Positions 8,515 through 16,892 of a DNA stretch of 64,000 nucleotides are shown here, one piece after another; position 1 is the stretch's first letter; each line of letters begins with the position of its first letter. The DNA lies in NCBI RefSeq assembly GCF_004023665.1, contig NZ_SAUF01000002.1, positions 496,001 to 560,000 of the forward strand, in the 5' to 3' direction. The translations under genes were made by a program, and so were the position numbers. This DNA comes from Afifella aestuarii (GTDB lineage: Bacteria > Pseudomonadota > Alphaproteobacteria > Rhizobiales > Afifellaceae). The notes beneath the pieces are model-generated. The model was not told the origin of the DNA, ran no database searches, and was given only the letters and a program-made list of their open reading frames with translations.

Positions 8515-8615
8515 TTCGGCTCTTCCTTAGGCGTATCCTCACAGAACGCTGGGGATCCTGCCTGTCGCCGCGGGGCGGTCATCCGCAGCCTGAGCCTCGC
8601 CGCGCTGCATACCAT
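8511..8615 (-). CDS. 34-codon ORF filling the res-FRG gap
   Basis: The ATG at 8615 overlaps the stop of the res-like gene by one base (TGATG), and its TGA overlaps the FRG start (ATGA). It thus fills the whole gap. The product (MVCSAARLRLRMTAPRR... ending TPKEEPK) is Arg-rich with no recognised motif. The exact fit at both ends argues that ribosomes read through here. It may be only a coupling peptide or a degraded start of a former gene. Confidence 0.45.
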   Translation of the reverse strand: MVCSAARLRLRMTAPRRQAGSPAFCEDTPKEEPK

Positions 8616-8636
8616 CAGGCGGTTTCCGTTTCTCGG
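8613..8636 (-). repeat. Direct repeat copy B (at the res stop codon)
   Basis: This is the partner of the segment at 7244. It covers the last codons of the res-like gene (RETETA), its TGA, and the overlapping ATG of the next ORF. About 21 of 24 positions agree between the copies, and outside this stretch the alignment quickly fades. Confidence 0.7.
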
Positions 8637-11600
8637 GAAGTGAGTGCGGTGACCGCCTTGGCGTATTCCTCCTGAACCGCAAAAGCGTCGGTGAGCTCCA
8701 GGAAGGCCCACCGTCCGAAACTCTGGAGCCGGTTGACGCCGGGCACCCACAGATCGCGCATCGTGTTCGCCTTGATTTGCGCATCGAGGCCCCGAAAGCC
8801 CTTGACCTCGACGATTAGGTGAAGCGGATCGTCGGCCCCGCGTCCGTCATCAAGTCGCACGATGAAGTCCGGTACGTAGCGGTGGGTCTGCGCGCCCTTC
8901 AGATACGGCACTTCGAAGCCGAGGGCCTGGTTCTTCACATAGGCGAGGGTGGCGGGGTGGGCTTCGACGACGCGGGCGAACTCCGCCTCCCAGTCGCTGT
9001 CGCAGACGACGTAGTTGATGTGGCTCCTGTCCGGGGCGGTCGTCCAGAGATTGGTCTTGGTGGTGATGAAACTGAGATGCTCCGTCGATCCCGCGGGGTT
9101 GAAGGGGTCGAGCATCGCCTTCACTACTTCCTGCCCCGCTGCGCCGCTTTCGCGCAGAATGGCGCTGTGGATCAGGTTCACCGCCATGTCGGCGATCATC
9201 GCATAGGTGAGCATCCCGGCCTTTGTGCCGCCCTTGAGCACCAGGCATTCGCGGATCCAGCGGCGCGCGATCGGCTGCAACTGGTTGTAGAGGTGGAAGG
9301 GCGACTGGCCGTCCTCGTTGGCCATCGTCTGGATGAGCCGCTTGGTGAGGTGCATGGCGACCGTATTCGGGCGCATCTCGTCGAGCGCTTCTGCGGTGAG
9401 GTCGTGACCTTCGCCGACGAGGCCTTCCATGCGCGTCTCGCAGGGGCCGACGAGTTCCGGCGTGAGCTCCAGCCGATGATCGGAAGTGAACCGCGCGGCG
9501 ATCCGCTCGGCCGGGATTTCCGTCCGGTAGCCTGCGACGCGCGGGAAGCGGATGGCAAGGCGCTCGCGGCCCTTCACGGCATGGATGCGCGTCATGGGCT
9601 TGGGTGGGTTCTTCACCACCGGCTGGGGCTCGGTGGCGAAGTCGAAGGGGATGCCGAGGATGTCGGCATATTCCGTCTCGAACAGGCGGTTGCCGAGGAG
9701 ATCCGTCTCCTCGCCAAGCTCATAGGATTGCCGACGCAGGCCGCGGCCGATCACCTGCTCACACAGAAGCTGCGTGCCGAAGGCGCGCACGCCGAGGATG
9801 TGGGTGACCGTGTTCGCATCCCAGCCTTCGGTCAGCATGGAGACGGAAACGACGCAGCGGATCTGCTCACCGAGCCGACCCGGCTTGCCCACCGTGTTCA
9901 TGACCTCGCGCAGGAGCTCGCTGTCGGAGATGTCGCCGCTGGCGGCACCTTCTCGCTGGAGCTTCTCCTTGCGGAACTGCTCGATCTCCGCGGCTGCGGC
10001 GCTGCGGAAATTCGCATCGAGTGCCTCACCCGATTCAAGCTGGTTGGAATCGATGAGGAGCGTGTTCATCCGCTCCAGGCGGTTGCCGTTTTCATCATAG
10101 TTGCGGAGGAGCGCCAGATGCCCTTGATGGATGTTTTGGCTCTCGCCTTCGACCTCCCGGTCCCAGCCGGAAATCCACTCGTAGACGAGCTTGGAGGAGG
10201 AAGTGTTGTTGCACACGACGATGAAGACGGGCGGCACACCAATGCCAGCCCGCTTCCATGTCTCGAATTCCTTCTCGTAGTGGCCGTAGAGGGCGTAGAG
10301 CGCCGTCTCTAGCTGTGGCGGGATCTTCTGCGGGTCGAGATCTCCGGATTTCGCCGCGCCCTTCTTCGGCATCTTCTTGCCGATGTGTTCCCACAGGTTG
10401 CGGTAGACGGGCATGTCGGCGTTCACCGCATTGTCGGAGACTGGCACGCGCGGCAATTTGACGATGCCACACTCAATCGCGTCGACGAGTGAGAAGTCGG
10501 AGACGACCCAGGGAAACAAGGTTCCTTCCTCGTAGCCGGAGCCGCGCAGAAAGAAGGGGGTGGCCGACAGGTCGTAGACATTGCGCACGCCGACCTTTCG
10601 CTTCAGCGCTTCCAGTCCCGAAATCCAGAGCCGTGCGGCTTCGTTGTTCTCCTTCGCCTCTTGCTTTTCCTCCCCTTTCAGCTCCGCCTCGGAGTCGGTT
10701 TCCGGCCGCTCGCGGTAGCAATGGTGGGCCTCGTCGTTGATGACGACGACATTTTTTAAGGACAGGAGATCGCCGCAAGCGCGGGCGAGCATCTCGCCCT
10801 CCGTCTCCCGCGTAATCAACGGCTCCTCGCGCCACCCGCTGAGGAGGCTGCGGCCGACCTTGTTCGTCGCCAGGTGCTCTCGCTGCTGAAAGGCATGATA
10901 GTTTGTAATGACGATCTTCGCCTTGCGGAGCTCCGTCATCATCTCCGGCGGAACGAGCTCCCTTGTCTGGTAGTAGCTGTCGGGATCTGACGGCAGAAGG
11001 ACCCGCAACCGATCCCGGATGGTGATTCCGGGTGCGACGATCAGGAAGCCGCGTGAGAAGCGCGAGGAGTTCGGTTGCCGCGCGGCGTTTACTGCCTGCC
11101 ATGCGATCAACATCGCCATGACGGTCGTCTTGCCCGCCCCGGTCGCGAGCTTCAGGGCGATGCGGGTGAGCTCCGGATTCGCTTCTGCGTTCGATTCTTT
11201 CAAGTGTCGAAAGATATGGGCGTGCTGGCCGCGGGGATTCGCCACCTCTGCCAGCCAGATCGCGGTTTCGACGGCTTCGACCTGACAGAAAAAGGGGCGT
11301 GCGCCCGAAAACTCATGATGCCGCCAGTGCTGAAGGAGCCGTTGCGTGGCAGCGGTCACGCCCCAATCCGCAGGATTTGACAGCCTGCGCCAGCTCTCAA
11401 GGTGCCCGCGTATCTCGTTGATGATCGGGGAAGGATTGTATTCCTGGTCCTGATCCGCGCCGAAGCGCAGCTCGTCCTGCCCAGAGGATGTCGGCCGTCT
11501 TCGCCGCGCTTTCGGTACGGGGGTGACGTACTGCGAGCGACGGCGGCCGAGGAGCGGCTCATGTTCAAGAGGTTGGCCATCTTCGCTAAGGGCATGGTGG

Positions 11601-11659
11601 CGCGTTGGAGGAGCGTAGGGCGAGTTCAGAATCGGCCGTTCATAGAAAGGCTTCGTCAC
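8615..11659 (-). CDS. Res-like restriction endonuclease: SF2 helicase with C-terminal PD-(D/E)XK nuclease
   Basis: A 1014-aa protein resembling type III Res and the BPTD_3080-type restriction endonucleases. Starting at the chosen GTG: conserved N-terminal block PFYERPILNSPYAPPTRH, Walker A ATGAGKT near residue 175, DEAH box (VVINDEAHHCYRE) near 310, DLSATPFF (motif III), QVIGRGLRRQS (motif VI), and near the C-terminus PDFIV followed by LIVEVKG, which is the PD...ExK nuclease signature. I chose GTG at 11659 because GAGGGGGG lies just upstream and the conserved block begins there; an ATG at 11731 adds 24 unlike residues. It heads the operon and should cut DNA not modified by the methyltransferase, using ATP-driven translocation. 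It is one base out of register with the next ORF (TGATG). Confidence 0.88.
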   Translation of the reverse strand: MTKPFYERPILNSPYAPPTRHHALSEDGQPLEHEPLLGRRRSQYVTPVPKARRRRPTSSGQDELRFGADQDQEYNPSPIINEIRGHLESWRRLSNPADWGVTAATQRLLQHWRHHEFSGARPFFCQVEAVETAIWLAEVANPRGQHAHIFRHLKESNAEANPELTRIALKLATGAGKTTVMAMLIAWQAVNAARQPNSSRFSRGFLIVAPGITIRDRLRVLLPSDPDSYYQTRELVPPEMMTELRKAKIVITNYHAFQQREHLATNKVGRSLLSGWREEPLITRETEGEMLARACGDLLSLKNVVVINDEAHHCYRERPETDSEAELKGEEKQEAKENNEAARLWISGLEALKRKVGVRNVYDLSATPFFLRGSGYEEGTLFPWVVSDFSLVDAIECGIVKLPRVPVSDNAVNADMPVYRNLWEHIGKKMPKKGAAKSGDLDPQKIPPQLETALYALYGHYEKEFETWKRAGIGVPPVFIVVCNNTSSSKLVYEWISGWDREVEGESQNIHQGHLALLRNYDENGNRLERMNTLLIDSNQLESGEALDANFRSAAAAEIEQFRKEKLQREGAASGDISDSELLREVMNTVGKPGRLGEQIRCVVSVSMLTEGWDANTVTHILGVRAFGTQLLCEQVIGRGLRRQSYELGEETDLLGNRLFETEYADILGIPFDFATEPQPVVKNPPKPMTRIHAVKGRERLAIRFPRVAGYRTEIPAERIAARFTSDHRLELTPELVGPCETRMEGLVGEGHDLTAEALDEMRPNTVAMHLTKRLIQTMANEDGQSPFHLYNQLQPIARRWIRECLVLKGGTKAGMLTYAMIADMAVNLIHSAILRESGAAGQEVVKAMLDPFNPAGSTEHLSFITTKTNLWTTAPDRSHINYVVCDSDWEAEFARVVEAHPATLAYVKNQALGFEVPYLKGAQTHRYVPDFIVRLDDGRGADDPLHLIVEVKGFRGLDAQIKANTMRDLWVPGVNRLQSFGRWAFLELTDAFAVQEEYAKAVTALTSRETETA

Positions 11660-11959
11660 GTTCCCCCCTCTCGATCGCACGCGCCGTGTAAATGGCTTCC
11701 CCAATCCGCAGCCTACAAGGCGCTGCGTCAAGGATGCGAATCTGAAGGACTGTGCGACATCAGTTTTCGACGGGCAAGCGGTGCGCTCGACGGACGTTGA
11801 CTACCAGCATTTCCGCAGAAATTGTCACGGCTGACGTTGGGAGCGAGCTGCGCCCCCATGGGCATGGAAGAGCCGCTCAATCTTCCCTCATATGGGCGCA
11901 ACCCGTTCCTCCTGAATCAAAAATCTTGGGAACGCCGTTTCGGGGAGTAATGGGGGGAA

Positions 11960-12295
11960 TCAGGGCGCTTCGTCGTCGGGGATGGCTTCTTTGACCCGCA
12001 GCAGATGGGGTTTGGCGCGGAAGTCCCAGCCGTTTTGGTAGCGCTCCACGATTTCGTCGAAACGGCGCCTTGCACCTTCTTCGGAGAACTCCTGCTCCAC
12101 CAGGCGTTCGATGACCATGTTGCGTAAGCCGGTCAGCTGCTTCTCCTCGCCGGGAGCGAGGGCGCCGGTGATGGCCCAATGCAGGACGATGCGGGCGATG
12201 TCATCGCGCGACGGGATCCGTTCCGCCTTCTGCCGGGCGCGATAAGCCCGCTGCTTGTCTCGCTGTTCCGGACGGCGTGGCTTGGGCTTTCTCAT
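11960..12295 (-). CDS. Hypothetical 111-aa basic protein
   Basis: Begins MRKPKPRRPEQRDKQRAYRARQKAERIPSRD in outline: a very basic helix, then a predicted helical domain (DIARIVLHWAITGAL, then LRNMVIERLVEQEFSEEGARRRFDEIVERY). No family recognised. The basic N-terminus could bind nucleic acid. It stands alone, about 300 nt upstream of the res-like gene on the same strand, and could be a regulator of that operon, but no DNA-binding motif is certain. Confidence 0.6.
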   Translation of the reverse strand: MRKPKPRRPEQRDKQRAYRARQKAERIPSRDDIARIVLHWAITGALAPGEEKQLTGLRNMVIERLVEQEFSEEGARRRFDEIVERYQNGWDFRAKPHLLRVKEAIPDDEAP

Positions 12296-12814
12296 GACCT
12301 CAGCTTACGAGCACCAGCCGCCGGGTGTGACGCGAGACGATGCCGCGCCGTGGCCCCCCGCATCATCCTCTTCCCGATATCGTTCCCTGGCATTCGCCGG
12401 TGCTGGCGCCTTACCCGCGAGGAGGCTGCCCTCGCTCCGCAACGTGCTGGCAACGTACCCGTACATTATCCTGCCTTGCGCGCACATCGTGAAACAAAAC
12501 TCTCCGGCTTTCGAAACACATGCACAGCCTCTCGAATCGTCCGCGCCAAGACCCGGAACGCATGTCTCGGGGTTTCGAAACCAATGCGCGGAGATCTGAA
12601 TCGTTTGTCTCGGGGTCGTGTCACAAAAATCCGCAAGTCATCATGATGTGCAGGCACGTTATCGATGGCCGGAGCGGGCCGCTTCCGGCCATCGGCAGAG
12701 CAGCGGGAGGGTGAGTTCGAGCTTTCCGAACAGCGCAAAAACGCCCGCCGGAAAAAAGCCGACGCAACACGCTGTCGAGCTGATACGGCATCGATGCCAC
12801 AGCATGGCGTCCGG
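12296..12814. other. Gene-free interval with a 12-bp palindrome
   Basis: About 520 bases without a convincing gene between the unknown 111-aa gene and the end of the AAA+ gene. It holds the perfect palindrome ggtttcgaaacc at 12571-12582, and a second tttcgaaac about 60 nt to the left (near 12511). The phrase gtctcgggg recurs near 12564 and 12607. These may be operator sites or remnants; no terminator is visible. Confidence 0.35.
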
Positions 12815-14494
12815 TCACTGCACCTCCTCCTCCGCCTTCCACCTGTCGCGCGCCAGCAGGAGCCGCTCCACCAGCCGCCTCAGGATGCGGACGGAGCCGC
12901 CCGGCCATGCCGCCTGCAGGGCCGCCAATTCTTCGCCGTCGAGCGGGATCGCCCAACGGGGATCGAGACCGCGCTCGGTGACGATGTCCTGCATGAGGCG
13001 CCCCGCAAGCGGAAGGAGATGTTCCGGCCCGGGCTCCGGGAAATGGAACACGCGGAAGCGATCTCTCAGCGGCCCCGGGAGACTTCGGAGCTCGTTTGCG
13101 GTGGCGATCCAGACGACATGCGAGAGGTCGACGTGCGCCTGGAGATAGGGGTCGTGCCAGTGCGTCGCCGACAGCGGCTCCAACATCGGCAACAGGGCGT
13201 CCAGCGGGTTGCCATTGTGGCGGCTCGTCCCAACCTTCTCGATCTCATCGAGAATGATCCCGGGCGAGGCATGACGGAACTGCCGAATGAGGCTCACCGG
13301 AAGCGACGGCTCCGCCGACATCCACCGCCTTGCCGTTCCGCCAAGCGCAGCATCGGAGACGCCGCCGCAAGAATACGTCTCGTGCGGCAGAGCGAGTGCG
13401 TCGCAGAGCCGCTCCGCAAATCTTGTCTTTCCCGCGCCGGGCTCGCCGACCAGCAGGATCGGCCGGAGCCGGACGATGTCGAGTGGGACGAGTTCGGAGA
13501 GGATCGCCGAGACGATCTCGGCTGCCTGCGGAAACTCATCCGTGAGAGTTTTTTGAAGGACCGCAAGATCGGGCTTGTGAGCGAGCCGCAGGCGCGTGTT
13601 GAGAAGTTCCGCGAACTCCCGCGCCACGCGCTGCGATGTCTCGACATTGCCGACCGAGCGGAACACGACGGCGCCCGGATCCTCCGGCCTGAGCTTGTCT
13701 CCTCCGGCCTCCTCAGCGTCCCCGGTCGGTGAGGCTCCGTCCCGGTTCGGCTCGGTGCGTGTCTTGAAATAGGTCTCGACACGCCGATAGATGCGCCGTT
13801 CCCGCTCGTCGAGCATCCGCGCCAGAACGTCGAGGCCGAAGTCGGACGTATCGCCGCGGAAATCCATTCGCGGCCGGGAGCGTTGGCCGGCGAGCCGGTC
13901 GGCGGAAAGCGGTTCGTAGCGACCCGCATGGATGAGCCAGCCGACGGCGGCGGTCGCATAGTCGAGCGCCTGATCCTGTGGCGTCTGGAGATCATGGGCA
14001 CGCGAGATCGCCTCACCCGCAATGCGCCACGGCGCATGCCGGTCCCCGAGACACGCAGAATAGTAATCGAGCCGCAGCGCCGCTACCGCCTTGTTGATAC
14101 GCTTCAGCTTCCCCGCCCGACGGAAGGCTTCGGCAGTGTCTCTGAGATCGTCCAGGCTCGCCGAAACCGTGAGGATTGTCAGATGGTGGCGCAGAGCCGT
14201 GTGGTCCTCACGATCATCCTCCGGGATGAGCGGGTAGACGCGCTCCGCCCATGTCTGGACATCCGCCGCAAGGTCGTTGCCGAAGAACGACATGTAGAGA
14301 ATGAGCTCGGCGAGATCGGGAAGATGCCGCCGTTCTCTGGCAGCTTTCGAACGACGGGACCATCGCCGTTCGCGCCGTTCCCGTCCTTCCGGATCTGGAT
14401 CGGGCCAGACAGGACATGCCGGATTCTCGTCATCGCTGGATTGGCGACGCCGCAGATAGTCCGCAAGTGCGCTTTTCTTCTGATCGTCGCTCAT
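12815..14494 (-). CDS. Lon-like AAA+ ATPase without a protease domain
   Basis: A 559-aa protein starting MSDDQKKSALADYLRRRQ; the ATG at 14494 overlaps the stop of the DUF6634-like gene (ATGA), so it was preferred over an upstream in-frame start. Residues ~1-270 are charged and helical. The AAA+ module follows: Walker A LLVGEPGAGKTRFAERL near 320-335, Walker B GIILDEIEKV near 395, a TANE sensor-1 stretch, and PLRDRFRVFHFPEP before the lid. The spacing resembles Lon, but the chain ends soon after the lid with no Ser-Lys protease domain. It is therefore probably an unfoldase or remodelling ATPase working with a separate partner, perhaps its two operon neighbours. Confidence 0.8.
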   Translation of the reverse strand: MSDDQKKSALADYLRRRQSSDDENPACPVWPDPDPEGRERRERRWSRRSKAARERRHLPDLAELILYMSFFGNDLAADVQTWAERVYPLIPEDDREDHTALRHHLTILTVSASLDDLRDTAEAFRRAGKLKRINKAVAALRLDYYSACLGDRHAPWRIAGEAISRAHDLQTPQDQALDYATAAVGWLIHAGRYEPLSADRLAGQRSRPRMDFRGDTSDFGLDVLARMLDERERRIYRRVETYFKTRTEPNRDGASPTGDAEEAGGDKLRPEDPGAVVFRSVGNVETSQRVAREFAELLNTRLRLAHKPDLAVLQKTLTDEFPQAAEIVSAILSELVPLDIVRLRPILLVGEPGAGKTRFAERLCDALALPHETYSCGGVSDAALGGTARRWMSAEPSLPVSLIRQFRHASPGIILDEIEKVGTSRHNGNPLDALLPMLEPLSATHWHDPYLQAHVDLSHVVWIATANELRSLPGPLRDRFRVFHFPEPGPEHLLPLAGRLMQDIVTERGLDPRWAIPLDGEELAALQAAWPGGSVRILRRLVERLLLARDRWKAEEEVQ

Positions 14495-14823
14495 GAGCCG
14501 ATCTCCGTCGCATCGGCCGCACGACCAAGCCGGTAATAGCGGGAGAGGGTTCGCACGAAGCCGAAGTCGGGAGCCGCCACCCACACAGCGGAGGTTAGGA
14601 CCTCGCGCGTGCCGAGAAGCGGATGGCCGACGACATGGCCCATGAGGGCTGAGGTGCTGATGGTGACGAAGGCCCAGTGGTTGATCACCGGTGCATCAGA
14701 GAGATCCTGGGGGGTGGGGATCCGGCCTTCGTGAAGCGCGCGGAGGTCGGCCGCGAGCGCTTCCATGCGCGCGACATCGCGCGCCGCATGTGGCCCGAGA
14801 CCATCGTGGTCGAGAATGAGCAT
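14491..14823 (-). CDS. DUF6634-like protein
   Basis: A 110-aa protein (MLILDHDGLGPHAARD...). The pattern of a small helical N-terminus, then APVINHWAF, GHVVGHPLLG and finally AAPDFGFVRTLSRYYRLGR is what I remember of the DUF6634 family of alphaproteobacteria; that assignment is from memory and moderate. AAGGAC precedes the ATG. It sits between the GIY-YIG gene (103 nt gap) and the AAA+ ATPase (4-nt overlap), so it is likely a partner or adaptor of the ATPase. Function unknown. Confidence 0.68.
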   Translation of the reverse strand: MLILDHDGLGPHAARDVARMEALAADLRALHEGRIPTPQDLSDAPVINHWAFVTISTSALMGHVVGHPLLGTREVLTSAVWVAAPDFGFVRTLSRYYRLGRAADATEIGS

Positions 14824-14926
14824 CTGCTCTGTCCTTCAAAAATAAGACGTGTTGATCCTGCCGGACCGACGTCGCCGACCCGGTTTTGTTCTTTCCTTGT
14901 GGAGTGTGGTGGGGGCGGAGCCTCGA

Positions 14927-15994
14927 CTACTCGACGACTTCGAGCGACCGCCACGGATGGATGGGGCGCCACACATTGCTCGGCACATGCGAGCCCGCCA
15001 GAACCCGTGCCGCGATCGACTTCGACCAGAACGCCACCGCGGAATTGAGCCTCTGCCGATCTTCCACGCCGGGGATCGGGGTCAGCACGCCGCGCTTCTC
15101 CAGGATGGCCCGGCGGGTTCGGACAGAGCTCTCTTCGTTGCCGTTGTCGCCGAGAACGCGGACTTCAGAGCCGGGCAGCACGATGAAAAGGTTGTCGCAT
15201 TCAAGCCCACGTCCGAAGAGGCCTGCATAGGTCATCTCCATCATTGGCTTCTTCGCCTGGTCCGGCGAGAGGACATCGGCTCCACCAGCCTCCGCATCGA
15301 CAATGCCGAGTGCCGGATGGCGGAGAGACGGCTCCAGCAGCGGGCAGCCGAGATCCCAGAGAAGCTGCCGCTCCTGATCTGCCAGCGGGTCGGCAATGGC
15401 GACAAAGACGGGCGGCAGCTCGGCCGCTTCCGGCGGTGCACCGACCAGCTTTGCCCGGCCGGAGGCGGCAATGAGCGCCGCATATTTTGCCTGCCGGTGC
15501 CGCGCCAGATCTTTTGAGTTCAGGCCGCTCCGGCTGGTGACGACGAAGACCATCTCGGCAAAGGCCTTGTCCTTGTCGCGCCGGTGGGAGCTCAGGCGCT
15601 TCATGACATCGACGGTCTCGCCGACATAGGCGAGCGTCTCAGACCCGTTGCGCCCGACGAGAATGTAGGTCGCAGCCTCACCGGATTTGAGACCGAGCGC
15701 CCGCAGCGCGTCAGAGTGCCGGAACGGGGCGGAGAAGGCGCAGGCGGTGCCGACGACGTTCTCGGCAGAACGCGCCGCGAGCGGACCCGACATCGCATCG
15801 AGGCGCCGGATCAGCGTGACGCTGCCGAGATCTGTGGAGCAGAAGGATGTCGGTGCAAGATCTTCAAGGCTGAGATGGAGGCTCTTCGCAGCGTGCGCGG
15901 TCTCGCCGTCTCGTTCTTTGGAGTGAGGCATCTCTTCGGAGCCGGGGGCGCGGGACGAAAGATCAGAAGTGGCAGCAGAAATGGTGTCGGACAT
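14927..15994 (-). CDS. GIY-YIG nuclease-like protein with C-terminal DUF4357
   Basis: A 355-aa protein. Its middle holds a GIY-YIG-type element: ATYILVGRNG, then LAYVGETVDVMKRLSSHRR, matching the two short strands and the following Arg-bearing helix of that fold. The last ~90 residues (LFIVLPGSEVRV, then SSVRTRRAILEKRGVL, then AVAFWSKSIAARVLAGSHV, then WRP) match DUF4357, which commonly ends GIY-YIG proteins. I chose the ATG at 15994, preceded by AGGAAG; an in-frame ATG at 16093 adds 33 unlike residues. It is first in the operon with the DUF6634-like and AAA+ genes. Catalytic residues cannot be verified by eye. Confidence 0.78.
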   Translation of the reverse strand: MSDTISAATSDLSSRAPGSEEMPHSKERDGETAHAAKSLHLSLEDLAPTSFCSTDLGSVTLIRRLDAMSGPLAARSAENVVGTACAFSAPFRHSDALRALGLKSGEAATYILVGRNGSETLAYVGETVDVMKRLSSHRRDKDKAFAEMVFVVTSRSGLNSKDLARHRQAKYAALIAASGRAKLVGAPPEAAELPPVFVAIADPLADQERQLLWDLGCPLLEPSLRHPALGIVDAEAGGADVLSPDQAKKPMMEMTYAGLFGRGLECDNLFIVLPGSEVRVLGDNGNEESSVRTRRAILEKRGVLTPIPGVEDRQRLNSAVAFWSKSIAARVLAGSHVPSNVWRPIHPWRSLEVVE

Positions 15995-16892
15995 GAATGT
16001 CTTCCTTGAGTTCAAGAGGATGTTCGGAAGACGATCGGAGAGAGCGGCCAACAGACGGCTGGTGCCACCGGAGGCTCCTGGGGGATTGGACAAGAGCCTG
16101 CAGCCGGACAGGGGATGATGTCCGCAGCGAGGATCGCTCAGAGGACGGGCAGCCGCCGTCGTTCCCGGACGCGGAGAACACGCCGAGTGAAAGGCATCTG
16201 CAATGTCCGAATGAATCCGCTGAAGGCGCCAGCCGTCGACTGGGCGCTCTCCCGATCGTCAGATCAAAGGGAAAGCGACGTCAGGCGCGCCGGTGCGTGC
16301 GGCCCGGCGACGCCGAGGACATCCCGTGCGGGCGGACAAGCGACAAGGGGATTTTGGATAGAGCCCAGTTCGGGCTAAGACGGCCAATAGCCATGGCAAG
16401 CACCTTCATTGCTTGGTGTGGTCAGGCCATCGGTGCTGCGCCAACAGCGCCGGTGGCCGCTTCACGCTCCCGTCATCGGGAACACGATCAGCCTGCCAGG
16501 ACCCGCCCAGGTTGTGAGCTCAAAACCTCAAACATGGTTAACGGTTGCCGAACGATGATGATCGGAGGCTGTCTTTCTTGCGAGAACGAGGCACTCGCGA
16601 GTCGTGGGGGCGCGGTCACGCTCCGAAAGGATTGGCGCGTATCTCGATGGGCGTTGTCTGCCCACGCCACTCGATCGCTGGGGCGGCTCTTCGTTGCACC
16701 TCGCCACGAGCCGCTTGGGTTCGCTTTCAGCACCTGCCACCGGCAGAGATTCCTACCGCCGTCCTACCAAGTGTCCGTAGAATCTGGCCTCGTCAACTTT
16801 TTAGAGATTGGTAGGATTTGCCATTTCGGGCGAAACGGCCCCGTCGCGCCGCGTTCGGCGCTCACCTAAATCGCTGATTTTGAAGAGAAAAC
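15995..16892. other. About 900 bp without a supported gene, next to tRNA-His
   Basis: I see no frame with protein-like composition on either strand and no recognisable transposase or integrase. The composition is mixed, with shorter AT-rich patches near 16800-16890. The stretch adjoins the 3' end of tRNA-His, so it may hold decayed remains of an integrated element; that is inference. Promoters for the GIY-YIG operon should lie near 15995-16200. Confidence 0.4.

Noticed and set aside
12905..13900. Lon protease assignment for the AAA+ gene
   Set aside because: The AAA+ core is Lon-like, but no Ser-Lys proteolytic domain follows and the N-terminal part is unlike Lon.
15997..16869. A 290-codon plus-strand open frame beside tRNA-His
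   Set aside because: Composition is Arg/Ser/Gly-rich without hydrophobic core or motif, there is no ribosome site, and its start overlaps the GIY-YIG gene start region.
78..16881. Shared 9-mer gctgatttt at 78-86 and 16873-16881 as possible attachment repeats
   Set aside because: Nine bases followed by weak similarity is too short, and the right copy lies outside the tRNA sequence itself.
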